A stretch of DNA of 64,000 nucleotides from Plantago major (lineage: Eukaryota; Streptophyta; Magnoliopsida; Lamiales; Plantaginaceae). The translations under genes and the position numbers were made by a program. Shown here one piece after another: positions 52,603 to 64,000 of the stretch (position 1 is its first letter; every line of letters begins with the position of its first letter). The stretch is taken from NCBI GenBank assembly GCA_026545765.1, contig CM048839.1:85078414-85142413 (forward strand), read 5' to 3'. The notes beneath the pieces were generated by a model. That model made no database searches. It saw nothing but the letters and a program-made list of their open reading frames with translations, and was not told where the DNA came from.

Positions 52603-53259
52603 TATTTAGAAGGATACAATGAGTAGCTAATTTTCTTTTCTAAAGGTGAACCGACGTAACTCTGCTTTTGCTACTTCTTTATATACCGTGATATATTAAT
52701 GAATTAGTTTTAAAACATAATTCATGCTTGTTCTTTATTCGTCCGACTCGTTATTTAGGAAATCCTTTCTGACTACGACTTGGTAACGGATTATACATTA
52801 TCTGGGTGATTTGTGCGATAGCGTGGCGAGATAGTGTGTTGGCGACACAACCGTTGTTCGTATAAGTGAAGGTGTCTGTATTAACTACGACTTGATCCTT
52901 TTGGCATGTTTCTTTGCTGCCTGTAGACAGCTAGTACGTTGTTTGATTCTAAGGAGTTGGGAGTAGCATAGCAGAGGGAGGTCAGGAATCCTTTACACCT
53001 TTACACCATCGATTTCATCTTATTAATCAGGGTTTACTGCGAATCAATCAATCTGTCTGCAATCATTCTATTTACTTTCTGCATACAATGTACATACGAT
53101 ATTTGCTTGTTCCTATATTAAGTGTCCGTGGAGAACGACATCCGAGTCGACTTTCCGCTATAAAGCGTGGATTTGAGGACTTGACTTATAAATTTAATGT
53201 TTGATTGTATTTAGGGATTCTGAGTTCTAGCGAAAATCAAAATCTCTGAGTGCACATCA
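52603..53259 (+). repeat. Family E LTR fragment, third piece
   Basis: ATGAGTAGCTAATTTTC to CTGAGTGCACATCA aligns along its length with 55050-55698. No primer site follows, so this is a solo or 3' LTR. It is continuous with 26901-27027 once array D is removed. Confidence 0.75.
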
Positions 53260-53447
53260 TTAACCAAATTTATATCATAATATTTTAAAAGTAATTTGTG
53301 GTCTGATGTGACAATGAAATGTGCGACATAGCATGCTTTTAGACCCTCGTTTTTTGCCTTAGATGCAATATGTGTATCGTTTTATGGTCAATTACCAACA
53401 TCACATGTTAATCCAGTCAAGCATCTGTTTTCTTTTGGGTCAGTTTC
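53260..53447. other. Unassigned AT-rich flank
   Basis: 188 bp with no repeat match or ORF that I can support. It may be host DNA beside the E LTR. Confidence 0.4.
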
Positions 53448-54820
53448 TGATGAGACAATATTCTAACGTCTCATTTGGTCCTTTTTAATCGTCTATTGTT
53501 AGTCTTTGACCTTAGTTTTATATTATTTTAGTGCGTTTTTATATTTGGTTTCTTGTTTGTGTTTTGTAGGATTTTTGTGTCCCGAAGGTGAAAATCGGAG
53601 TGAAAACTTTGGTTCTAGATCTTTGAATGTAGAGTTACTGGGCGAAAAAGGAAGTGGATTCGGAGTTCGGACAAAGATTAGAGAGCCGTTTTAGCGAAGC
53701 TTACAAAAGTGAAGTTTTACGGAGCAGTCTATCCATTTTGGCCATAACACTCTCATATGATGTCTGATTGACCTGAGCTTCATGTCCACGGAAAGATAAT
53801 TCAAAGGGCTACAACTTTCGTTTTGGAAGCATGGCCGGTCTACAGGAAATGTTAAAGTGGTTTTAAGCTACTTGTGGCCAGATTTTCTGAAACAATTTGG
53901 GGACCTAAGCGATTGTCTACTTGGCGAAACTATTTTTTCGCATGGCGAGATTTCGATAAATGATTTACGGTCAAGTGCAGACGGATTTTCTTCTTTTTTT
54001 CTCCTATAAATAGATTTCTTTCACCATAATTTCAAGCATAACTTATTCTAAACCCTATTTGGGACCTAAGAACCCTAGTTTATCATTGATTGATCTTTAG
54101 AGCTTAGTTTTCATCTTATAAGAATCATCGACATAGAATTCTTGGTAATTTATTGATAACTCTCTAGTGCTTATCTACAATTCTTTGTTTTCTTCTGTTT
54201 ATCGAATTGTATGATCTTGCATGCGATTATCACCATGTTTATACTCTGCGTATTCAATACCATGCCTTCTTTCGTCTTCGATTCCGTCATGAGTAGTTAA
54301 ACCTCTCCAGAACTCGGTAGTTATGTGATGGTTATGCAGATTTGAATCTAGGGTTTATATTCGTTCATATAGGTTCGTCTAGTTTTAAATCTTCGTAAAA
54401 CCTTCAATTCAATAGGCTAGTTTTAAACCTTCAAAGTTGTTTTGGTTAAAGATCGTGGCATGACAACCCACGATTACTCTAGTTTTAAATATTAAAATTA
54501 CAATCGGTCGAATTGAATTGATTGCTTTCTGTACGTCGACCGTGTGACAAATATGAACGATTACCTAGTATTGAATTAGCATAATCGGATCATCGCTACC
54601 GTGTTCGTTCTTCTATCCATTGATTTTCACCAACTAGTTTTCTTACATTTTACGTAGGTTTAGTTTAGGTAAAAATACAAATTTCCAAATCTTGTTTTCT
54701 GCAAACATCTCTGTATTTGCTCTGCATCACTATAGTGGCTTAGTTAGCTCCTTAGCGAACGATCCTATGGTTTAGCTTTGTCTGTCTATAACAACTGCTT
54801 AATACCTTCCTTAATGATCA
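53448..54820 (+). repeat. LTR H, plus-strand copy
   Basis: TGATGAGACAATATTC to about AATGATCA; matches 1-1043 in reverse. TATA box TATAAATAG at 54005-54013. The right border is uncertain and the flanks (GTTTC, ATGGC) do not match, so a later deletion or recombination is likely. A 62-codon frame at 53506 is chance. Confidence 0.65.
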
Positions 54821-55698
54821 ATGGCGGCCAGAGTACGAAATTTCAAGTATAAATAAGACCACAGGGGTCTCATAATTCTACAGCTCTGGCGGCTCTCACG
54901 AGAAGAACGATCCTTAGAAGTGAAACCCCAAAACCGTTGGCCGTCAGTCACCCAGAAGGAGAAAACCCTAGAAGCAGCAGCACGAAGACATCAAAGACTA
55001 AGCTTCTTCTTCCTTTTCTTCCTATTTTTCGATTTCTGTTATTATATTACTATGAGTAGCTAACATTCTTTTGTAAAGGCGAACCGTCGTAACTCTGCTT
55101 TTGGCTACTTTTTTATATACCGTGATATATTAACGAATTAGTTTTAAAACATAATTCGTGCTTGTTCTTTATTCGTCCGACTCTTTATGTGGAAATCCTT
55201 ATTAACTTCGACTTGGTAGCGGATTGTACATTATCCTGTGTGATTTGTCTGAAAACGTGATAGATAGTGTGTTGAGTGACACAACACATTGTTGGTTAGT
55301 GAAGGTGTCGGAATTAACTACGACTTAATCCTTTTGGCATGTTTCTTTGCTGCCTGTAGACGGCTAGTAGGTTGTTTGATTCTAAGTAGTTGGGAGTAGC
55401 ATAGCAGAGAGATGTCGGGGATCCTTTACACCTTTCCATCATTGACTTACAACAAAGCAATTTAGGGTTTATTGTGATTTAATTATTCTGTTTGAGATCA
55501 AACTGTTTACTTTTCTGCATTCAATTACAAACGTTATTTGCTTGTTCCTATGCTAAGTGTCCATCGAGAATGACATTCCGATTCAACTTTTCTCTATAAA
55601 CTGTGGATTTGAGGACTTCCGACTTATAAATTTAATCTTGATTGTAGTTAGGGATTACAGGTTCTACAACGAAAAATGAAATATCTGAGTGCACATCA
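54821..55698 (+). repeat. Family E 5' LTR, 3' portion
   Basis: Holds a TATA box TATAAATA at 54848-54855 and runs to CTGAGTGCACATCA, next to a primer site. The LTR's left part was not identified. Confidence 0.65.
54848..54855 (+). promoter_or_regulatory. TATA box of family E LTR
   Basis: CAAGTATAAATAAGACC, with the transcribed leader and primer site downstream. Confidence 0.5.
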
Positions 55699-55703
55699 AA
55701 ATC

Positions 55704-55721
55704 TGGCGCCGCTGCCGTGGA
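55704..55721 (+). promoter_or_regulatory. Primer binding site, tRNA-Asp type
   Basis: TGGCGCCGCTGCCGTGGA, one base off the G1 primer site. The 400 bp after it are untranslated leader without an ORF. Confidence 0.8.
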
Positions 55722-56099
55722 CACTTGACCGCTCAAGCATGTTTCGACCAGATAAGTTGAATTCTTTCTTTCACTTTAGTTTATGCACTGTCCTTCAATT
55801 CGTATAACATAAACCCAAAAAAATATATATAACCGGTGGGAATCGATTTCCACAACAATAAAATCCCAAAAATATTTTCTTTTCCGTATTTGTTTGTTTT
55901 CTTATCAAAAACCTAAAAATACATTTATCTGCTTTATTATTATATTATTATATATCTCTGTGTAAGCTCGTTTGTAAAGCAAGAAGGAAGAAGAATATGA
56001 AAGAACTATCAGAGAGATCAGTATATCGAAACCAAGAAGGAGTGGAGTTCGGTTCCAGCCGCATGTAAGAAGTCTGGTTGATCTAACTCTGATTAGCGC

Positions 56100-57535
56100 A
56101 TCACCAAAGTTTGGAGGTAGAGAAGGAGAGAATGAATGCAAGTTCATATATGCATTCGAGTCTATTGTCGGCGATTTCCAGAAGGGTTAGCGATGGTGGT
56201 GAAATTACGGTTCTTCATCAAAACCTTTGGAGGAAGCGACAAAAGATGGATAGATTCAATCAAAGAAGAAGTCAGTGAATGGGAAGAGCTGAGGAATATG
56301 TTCTTGAAGAGGTTTCTAGGGCTTGCAAGGGTTATGAGAGAAAGGAGGATGATATCCAACTTCACTCAGAAACAGAAGGAATCTTTTCATGATGCATGGC
56401 AAAGGTTTGAGGAGATGCAATATAACTACCCCAACATCATTTTATTTCGCGACAGCTCTGTGAGTATTTCTACTTAGGAGTTAGAGAGGAGTTCAGAGAC
56501 CTTATAGACATAGCTCTGAATGGATCATTTATGGGGAGTTCTGCTAAGCAAGTACAGGAAGCTTGTGCAAGTGTTGCTGAGAATTCAAGGTACAAGAGTG
56601 AGCAGCTGAAGGAGAATGAGATCTTCAACGAGATGGAGACAATAGAAGAAGTAGGGACAATAGCTGCAATTGAGGAAGAAGTGCAATGGGCTATAGGAAA
56701 GAGCGTAGGAACTCATGAGTACTTGGATAAAAGAAGCATATCAAAGGAAGTAAGTCAAGAAGTACCAGAAGGAAAACCTATTGAGCTGAGCGTTGAAGGG
56801 AAGGATGAAGTTTCCAAAATCCGCAGTGAACAAGAAGTTGGCAGCGTAATAACTGCCAAAAGGGGGTTAGAAGAGGAGATCAAAACCCTCAAGGAACGTC
56901 ACAACTAGAGAGGAAAAGTAGTGTCGGAAGAGTTGGATAAAGGAAGCAGTGATACTCGAGCTCTAGTGAATTTCCTTCACGAAGAGTTCGTAGCGGTCGG
57001 CAAAGAGCTGAAGAAACTAAGTAAGAAGTTTGAAGAGGTGGAAGAGGAAATGTTGGCGATGAAGATCGTACTAAGACATATGGATAACAATGTAGAAGAA
57101 GTAAAGGAGCAACGCATGGAATACATAGGATCGATATCCACTGGGAGTGGGATAACATCACCAGATTCTGTGCAAAGAAGTAAAGAAGGCGCTAAGGGGA
57201 AGAAGAAGAATAGGTAAGTAGTAGAAGTCAAAGGTTCGAATGAGGAGGAAGAGAAGAATAAAGCAAAAGAAGACTACAGAAGGGGACGTGATTTTAAATA
57301 TTGGCTAGAGAAGGGATTTGTTAGGTCCGTGACCGGTAAGTTAGTAGATTTGGAGGATCTACCTTTCCCAGGAAGAATTGCTAACGACATCAAGAAAGCT
57401 GCTGAGAAGAAGGCTAAAGGAAACCTGGAGAGCCAATCAGTTCCAGTGCCAACGCAAGACCTGTTTACTCTATACCCATTTGACTACATGGCAGCTGTAA
57501 GGAAATTCTTTAACCGGAAGAAGGCTTACGTCTGA
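56100..57535 (+). pseudogene. Family E (Athila/Tat-like) gag
   Basis: Gag domain: GENECKFIYAFES (56125 on), then in another frame VKLRFFIKTFGGSDKRWIDS, SEWEELRNMFLKRFLGL, QKQKESFHDAWQRFEEM to about 56440. A one-base shift there leads to RQLCEYFYLGVREEFRDLIDIALNGSF and an acidic helical part to the TAG near 56906. More coiled-coil-like sequence runs to 57217, and the frame 57329-57535 ends the visible gene. This is the usual order of a Ty3/gypsy Athila or Tat Gag. Copia C is inserted 18 bp after its last stop, so anything after gag lies outside the window. Confidence 0.7.
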
Positions 57536-57552
57536 GTGGCATGGAGAGAAGG

Positions 57553-59160
57553 TGTTAGGAATATCTGTTTAGATTTTGATGAGCAACCTAATGACTTATC
57601 TTAGCTCAGAAAGGTGATTAGTACTCTTAGTTCACTTGAACACTGTAAAGAGGAAACTCACTAAGTATGATAGTCTAGCAAATCTTGTATAGGATGTTAG
57701 GTCTAGAAATGTAATTTTATTTTACGAAGAAGACCAAGAAGAAGGCATCCGACAAAGAAAAGTTCAGCAGTTTGAAGATTTGAAGGCGCACAAGATTTTG
57801 AAGACAAGGATTTTTCAGATACCTATGTCCAGATATCTTGAAGAAACAAGTGTTTCGGAACACACATGTTGCAAAAGATATCTGTTTATAAAAGGTTTCT
57901 GAGACGAGGAAAGTGCCCACAGATATCTTCACTCAGATACCTTGGACATAAAATATGCTTCTGAAAAAGAAACATATTATAACAAGTTGTTTAAACAAGT
58001 GGTATCTGGAGCTATGATGATCTCTGGAAAAGAACGTGCAAAGCCTTAGAAAGCTTGCATAGTTCCGTTGGCACTCTGAGGACAAAGTATAATCTGATTG
58101 CATTAAATCGCATGACGAAATGTGTGAACAAAAGGCAGCCGAAGAAGAAGACAAACACCTCTGATTATACTCGGATATCAATAGTTTGAATTTGATTTAA
58201 ACTATGGATACTATTCAAGCGGCACTCAAAATTCATCTATACATATCAACACTTAGACTGCATGAGAACAGACACTGAACACCTTAGATCACTGAACTTA
58301 TACTGAATACTCATACAAGCTCTCTCAAGCAAACTACTTACTTTCAAGCTTTCTGTTGCGACCAAAGCTCTTGATTCTAAGTAGCACAAAAGATCTAAGT
58401 GTCTGTTCATTTGAGCATTGTTATACATGAAGGAGATGAACTAAGATTTCATATAAAGATTCATTCTCGGAACACTTACAATAGACTTGGTCGATGAGAA
58501 CAAGATACCATACATTGAAAAGTGTATTAAGTATACTTGATTCATAGAGCTATCTGAATAACTGAATAAGTTATTTAAGAAGCTCACCTGACAATTTACC
58601 TTAACCAACACCTTAATCGGCGTGGAGTACAGGAAGTACTTAGTTTGGGAAACTAAGGAATAACTCCAAGGTTATTGAGCACCGGAAGTACTTAGTTTGG
58701 AAAACTAAGGAACAACTCAAAAAGGTTTCTGAGTACATGAAGTACTTGGCTGTGAAAGCCGGAGAATAACTCAGGGGGAACACTTGGTTGGGAACCTAGT
58801 GTATTTAGGAATCAAGAAAAGATATCTGTAAGGTTACCTCATTTATCTTAGTGGATTCTAGGTCTGAGAAAGACCGAAGTGGATTAGTTGAAGGATTACG
58901 CCACCTTCAGATACCACTATAAGAAGACTTGTGTTATTTACTCTTTGCAGCTTATTACTTGTTTTACTTATATTGCAAAGTACTTACACTTATCTTGCTG
59001 AACACGTGCACTTATCTTAGAAAAGTCTTCCGCTCTCTGAAATTAAGTATCAGATATCTTCACAGATATCTGAGAAATTGTGCTTATCGACAAAAGTTTT
59101 AAAAGACTATTCACCCCCCTCCCCCTCTAGTCTTTTACTTTGCCGTTATCTGGACCAACA
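57553..59160 (+). repeat. 5' LTR of copia C
   Basis: 1,608 bp, TGTTAGGAATATCTG to TCTGGACCAACA. Three leader repeats at 58620-58790, each with GAAGTACTT and stem arms (CTTAGTTT-ggg-AAACTAAG in the first; TTGGCT-gtgaa-AGCCGG in the third). Terminal hairpin TCAGATATCT-tcac-AGATATCTGA at 59050-59073. Confidence 0.9.
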
Positions 59161-59162
59161 AG

Positions 59163-59176
59163 TGGTATCAGAGCAG
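59163..59176 (+). promoter_or_regulatory. Primer binding site, initiator-Met tRNA type
   Basis: TGGTATCAGAGCAG, two bases after the LTR: the standard plant copia primer site. Confidence 0.9.
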
Positions 59177-59278
59177 GAGGTTCCCAAGCCTTCTACACTG
59201 AACCTAGATCCCAGATAAGTGCCCACTAACTGCTTTTCACCTACACTTGATTCGTTTGTTTAGTGTGTTTGGTGCAGG

Positions 59279-61760
59279 ATGTCTTTAAGTGACACCCCAA
59301 TTCTCAAGCCAGAGAATTATGAGAAATGGATGAATAACATGATGCTCCACCTAGAAGCCATCAGTGACGAAATGATCGAAGTAATAAAGAATGGCCCAAT
59401 AGTCATTCAACAACTTAAGCAAGTCATAGATGTTTCTAATGGTAGAGACAGAGAACAAAGTGATGGGTCTTCACGGACGGAATCGTCGACCGGGAGACAC
59501 CTTGATCAAGTCATTCTGAACAAGCCAGAGAACTCTGGACATCGGAAGATGCGAGAAATCGTTTGGATGGACGGGCTCGTAATATCATCATCGTTCTACT
59601 CGAGCACATACGATTAAAGCGTGGGGTGCAAAAAGCAATGAAAGTGGCACAGCAGTGATTGAAGAAATGTCTTGGCCTTTGAAAAACAAAGGAAAATAAG
59701 TTCGATGTTTTGAAGCTAAAATTCCAAAACATTAAACAAGGTCCCTCAGAGACTCTTGAAGAACTAGATTTCCGGTTTACAACACTTATGAGTGACATGG
59801 CTGCACTTGGTGAAAGTAATAGATATACCCAGTCAGAAAAGATTAAAACCATTGTGAGAAGTCTTAATCATAACTGGGAACACACAATGTTTTTCTACTT
59901 TAACGAGGAATGCGGATATCACTCATGTGGAACTTTTCTCTCACCTTGCCACTATTGGCTGTAGACAACTCAAAGGGAACAAACAATGAGAAGTTGCAGT
60001 GTTTCTCTAGTTACTCGAGGAGCGTCGAAAAGAAGAAAGGCAAGGATATGACTGAGGATGGTCTTGCTGTAAAGCGAATGGGAAAATATGTCAGTCGAGA
60101 AATTGAGAGAAGAAAAGCCAAAGAGAAGCTGAAAAAGCATCTAGGCTCAAACTATCACCAATACAAAAATATGCAAAGCTCGCTGAACAAGCCAGCTCAA
60201 AAAGCATCAAGTACTGAGGAAGCAGAAATCGAAAATGATATCTGTTTCTATTGTCAGAAACCTGGTCATTTCAAGAAGGATTGTCCTGCCTTCAACAAAC
60301 TTAAGACAGGTGATAAGAAAGATAGAAGAATCTTCAAAAGAAGTCAAAGAGCTATGCTCACTGAAGAAAGGAAAAAGATTCAACTTCAACTGGATGCTCT
60401 AGATAATGAATCTGATTCTGAGGATGGGGATTCAGATGATTCCACACTGCCTTCCCCAGAACTATGCAGTGTTTCTCATGAAGTAATTGATTTTGGTCAA
60501 AAGAAGAAAGAAGTGTGTGGATGGCTGAAGAAATCTTCCCCAATATCTCCAATATTGAACCTTGTCTAATGGTTGATGAGGTAACACATACTTCCTGTTA
60601 TACTTATGAATGTGATGAAGAAAGAATCAAAGAACTGGAAAATCACAGAAAAGAAATTGATCTTTACAAAAGAGAATTTCTAATGTTCCGAGATAGAGCC
60701 GAAATATTCGAAGAAGAAAATAATTCTCCTGCAAAGGAAAATTCTCAATTAATCAAGATATCTGAAAAAAGGATGCTGAAAATGCATTTCTCAAGGCTCA
60801 GATATCTGAGACCGAAAAGTCACATAAAGAAGCAATGGCTAATCTTCAAAAGAAATATGAAGGTCTTCTTTACGAGAATAAGGAACTCGAGAAAGAAAGA
60901 GCTATCTTTTCAATCTTATGCAAAGCTAGTGACACTCTTCTTGAAGTCTGATCTTATTTAAGAGATCCTTCAGAAAAGAGAGGACTTGAGCTGGACACAC
61001 ACACAGATAGTTCCACCACTTTGAATAAGAGTAATAAAGGAATAACATTCGTCAGTGCTCAGCAAGGTGATTCCCAAACAATCTACAACATCGATCAGAA
61101 TGCTAAGATTCTTGTGAAAGGAAAGGCGATTCGACCAAGCCTTTGGGAAAAACAAGTCAAAGAAAGCATGAGAAATGTCTACGAAAAGAAACATAACACT
61201 AAGAAGTGCAATCACCCACAATGCTATGTTTCTCAAAAGGAAAAATTGCGAGGCGGCAAATTTTCTTATGTCACGTTTTGAAACAAAATTGATCATCCGA
61301 GACTAGCAAAGTGTTGAAGAGATATCGAAGACGACATCGGTGCTCGGAATGGTATTGGCTATAAAGCCATCGAAACAACTTGCTCACGAATACAAACAAG
61401 AGCAAAACGATGGTTAAAGGCTAAATTGCTCCGACAATTATCAGAAGTGGAAGATAAATGAAGCCACTGAAAATCGAAATGCCAGGGCTAGAAGAAATCT
61501 GGCTAGAAAAGCTAAGTTTGCTGGAAAGCAGACTCAGAAATCTGACAGTTATCTGAAAGCACCAAATGGAGCACCTAGGAACACACCAAGGAAGAAAATA
61601 GTTTTTAACAACAATGATACCAATCATTTAACTAAGATTCCTCCTTATGTTCCTGTTAGACAAAAGAATGTTCCTATGAAATTCATTCAAAAAATGGATT
61701 CCTCCTGGAAGATTCTTTAGTCCAGATGGTTCCATTGTTGGTATGAGAACACAATATCAC
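59279..61760 (+). pseudogene. Copia C gag
   Basis: ATG at 59279 (MSLSDTPILKPENYEKWMNNMM). The N-terminal Gag region is open to about 59510, disturbed to 59700, then KFDVLKLKFQNIKQG and ETLEELDFRFTTLMSDM. The CCHC knuckle CFYCQKPGHFKKDC is intact (about 60244-60285), followed by SDSEDGDSDDSTLPSP, the coiled coil (60515-60950) and the basic tail with GKQTQKSD and PPYVPVRQKNVP near 61650. Seven or so frame breaks. This is the only copy with the knuckle intact. Confidence 0.8.
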
Positions 61761-61771
61761 ATTCCTGTTTT

Positions 61772-62160
61772 GTGCAGAACACTCTAAAGACTAACTCAAA
61801 GTGGCATTTTGATAGTGGATGTGGGAAGCACATGACAGGAGACAAAGAAAATCTGATTAACTACAAAAAGTGCAATGATGGACCATTTATCAGGTTTGCT
61901 GGAGGAGATGAAAATCTAACCATAGGTTTTGGCAATTTGAAATTCGGAGCCCTCACAATCTCTGAAGTACTTCATGTAAAGGGATTAAAATATAATCTCC
62001 TAAGCATGAGTCAACTAGTAGACAAAGTGTACTCTGTCAAGATCAAGTCAAAACTATGTAAAGTGATTGACAATGAGTCAAAGCAGACAGTCTTGGTTGC
62101 AAGGCGTAAAGGAAATCTTTATGTTGCTGATTGGGCATTCGCTACAACCGAAGAATGTCT
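61772..62160 (+). CDS. Copia C aspartic protease region
   Basis: Open frame shared with the start of integrase (to the TAA near 62427). DSGCGKHMTGDKENL shows the catalytic Asp; GPFIRFAGGDENLTIGF, LTISEVLHVKGLKYNLLS follow. The active site is complete, unlike copia A. As a part of Gag-Pol it has no start codon of its own. Confidence 0.75.
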
Positions 62161-63110
62161 CATGGTGAGTCAATCTGGCCACACTGAAGAAAATTGGCTA
62201 TGGCATAAAAGAATGAGTCACTTGAATTTCAAAACTCTGAATAAGCTAGCCAAGAAAGAATTGGTGGTTGGTTTACCCAAAATGGCATATAGAAAAGAAG
62301 GTGTATGCTCAGCTTGCCAAATGGGAAAACAATCCAAAACATATGTCAATTCTAAGACTAGACATTCCAGTGAAAGGCCACTGCAATTGTTACATATGGA
62401 TTTGTTTGAATCCTCAGTAACTCGTTAAGCAGGAAAGAAGTATGGTCTGGTTGTTGTTGATGATTACTCAAGATTCACTTGGGTTGTCTTTCTCAAACAC
62501 AAATCTGATGCAAGGGTTGAGATACCTAACTTGCTGAATAAGCACGAAGTCATGAAAAATGACAAGGTATCTGTAATCAGAACAGACCATGGTACTGAAT
62601 TTGTGAACCAGTACATCAAAGAGTTTTGTACCTGCTAAGGTATACAACATCAATTATCTTCTGTAAGGACACCATAACAAAATGGTGTTGCTGAAAGAAA
62701 GAATAGGACCCTAAAAGAAGCAGCAAGAACAATGCTTGCCGACACTGAAATAAGTGAAATCTATTGGGTTGAAGCTGTAAACACAGCATGCTACACTCAA
62801 AATAGATGTTTGATTAACAAACACCATGACAAAACTCCGTACGAGCTTTTCATTGGTAGATCACCTAGTATCAAACATCTAAGGGTGTTTGGTTGCAGAT
62901 GTTTTTTCTGAGCAATGGAAAATAATACTTGAGAACATTTCAACCAAAGTCAGATGAAGGAGTATTTCTTGGTTATTCTCTGAATAGCAAAGCCTACAGA
63001 ATCTACAATAAAAGAACACAAAAGATCGAAGAATCTGTTCATGTAGTGTTCTATGAAGGAAACAAGAAGGTACTCTTGAATGATGATCTCTCAGATAGGC
63101 TCAAAGAACT
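62161..63110 (+). pseudogene. Copia C integrase
   Basis: WLWHKRMSHLNFKTLNKLAKK and CSACQMGK form the zinc region. LHMDLFES, RTDHGTEF and VAERKN give the triad. Stops (TAA near 62426, 62636 and 62673) break it; at least the last is CAA to TAA compared with copia A. A base loss near 62908 shifts the frame, and the C-terminal part resumes at 62929 ([16 protein letters not shown]). Confidence 0.75.
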
Positions 63111-64000
63111 AATGTTTAAAGATTCTGAAAAAGGATCCTCAGAAGGAAACAATTCTATCATTCAAATCGAGGATGAGTCTGAAGATGAAAAGCATCCTAT
63201 GCTTAGTAACAACTAGATGTCTCTAAGACATGATGAAGAATTTCCTATGAGAATTCCAGAAATGGAACAGGTTACTGAGAACCTTCATCATGAAGAGGTA
63301 TCTGAAAGAGAGATTGCTGAAATGCTAGCTCCAGATATCTCTACCACTGAAAGAGTGTCAGATATCCATAGCATTTCCCATATGTCAGATATCTCAGATA
63401 CTGCACAAGTATCTCATCAAGATCATATTGATTCACATTCAAATCAAAATGATATTGATCCTACTAGTTCAAAACCCATTATGAAATGGATAAGAAATCA
63501 TCCTGCAAAGGATGTGATTGGTCCCATAAACCAAGGAGTTAGAACTAGCAGAGCAATCACTGAAAATGCAAGTTGTCTCTATGGATGTTTCATCTCAAAA
63601 ATTGAACCAAAGACAATAGAAGAAGCATTAAAGGATCAAGATTGGATCTCTGCAATGCAAGAAGAGTTGGATCAATTTGAGAGAAACAAAGTCTGGAAAC
63701 TGGTTCCATTCTTGTGGAATATCATGTCGGAACCAAGAGGGTTTTCAGAAACAAAATGAATGAGTCTGGTAAAATAACCAGAAACAAAGCTAGGTTGGTT
63801 GCCAAGGGATTCACCCAGACGGAAGGACTAGATTTTGATGAATCTTATGCACCAGTTGCAAGATTGGATGCAATAAGACTCTTTCTAGCCTATGCAGCTC
63901 ATAATGACTTCTGATTTATCGGATGGATGTCAAGAGTGCATTTCTAAATGGTGGTAGCTGAGAAGTCTATGTTGAGAAACCACCAGGTTTTGAAGTTCCC
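63111..64000 (+). pseudogene. Copia C linker and reverse transcriptase, cut by window end
   Basis: Acidic linker with repeated STTERVSDI phrases and a TAG at 63214. Then [40 protein letters not shown] and, after a shift near 63715, [32 protein letters not shown]. It ends at DVKSAFLNG, broken near 63910-63960. The catalytic YVDD would lie beyond the window. Confidence 0.75.

Larger units (their letters stand above)
57553..64000 (+). mobile_element. Copia C: Sirevirus-like element, 3' end off-window
   Basis: Same family as A and B, with the 5' LTR, primer site, gag and most of pol visible. It is inserted in the family E element. In-frame stops in integrase show this copy is also dead or damaged. 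Confidence 0.85.

Noticed and set aside
53448..54820. LTR H as a clean solo LTR insertion
   Set aside because: The flanks GTTTC and ATGGC do not match and the right end is uncertain, so a simple insertion cannot be claimed.
56889..57231. Minus-strand Ser/Leu-rich frames opposite the family E gag
   Set aside because: They are antisense shadows of the Glu/Lys-rich Gag frame.

Overview
This window is almost wholly transposable-element DNA from a flowering plant. The marks are chromoviral/Athila-type LTRs with a tRNA-Asp-like primer site, Sirevirus-like Ty1/copia elements with an initiator-Met primer site, and a Mutator-like element with a 9-bp target duplication. A species cannot be named from the sequence. 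I found no single-copy host gene, no rRNA or tRNA gene and no CRISPR array. Many open reading frames here use non-ATG starts or lie across from real frames and are not genes.

Layout. 1-1043: minus-strand Athila-like LTR, cut by the window edge, inserted in copia A. 1044-14212: copia A (gag end, protease, integrase, RT, RNase H, then a very large third reading frame, then the 3' LTR). 14213-15590: minus-strand remnant of a diverged copia third ORF. 15591-15742, 26901-27027 and 52603-53259: pieces of one LTR (family E). 15743-17269 and 26715-26900: LTR F, split by the next insertion. 17270-26709: tandem array G1 (LTR-gag/PR-LTR-gag/PR-LTR remnant), flanked by TCTGC. 27033-52597: minus-strand tandem array D (LTR-mini-gag-LTR-mini-gag-LTR), flanked by GTCAG. 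One D LTR carries a 704-bp Mutator-like element; another is split by copia B (32285-47712, flanked by ATAAT). 53448-54820: LTR H. 54821-57552: 5' end of an E-type element with a broken gag. 57553-64000: copia C, running off the right edge.

How the parts work. The copia elements code for Gag, protease, integrase and reverse transcriptase/RNase H for their own copying. In A and B a third ORF of about 5-5.6 kb follows pol, with its own TATA box and a ladder of five phase-0 GT-AG introns. G1 codes only for Gag and protease and D only for a short Gag piece, so both must depend on other elements for reverse transcription and integration.

The strongest candidates for something undescribed are the multi-intron third ORF, the hairpin-plus-purine-tract module that occurs twice per Athila-like internal region, and the covarying hairpins in the copia leader and Athila-like 3' regions. 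A caution: long stretches of copies B and C and of the D array show a patchy change of CTG and CAG to CG relative to sister copies. This looks like a systematic sequencing artefact, so many of the frame breaks there may not be real.
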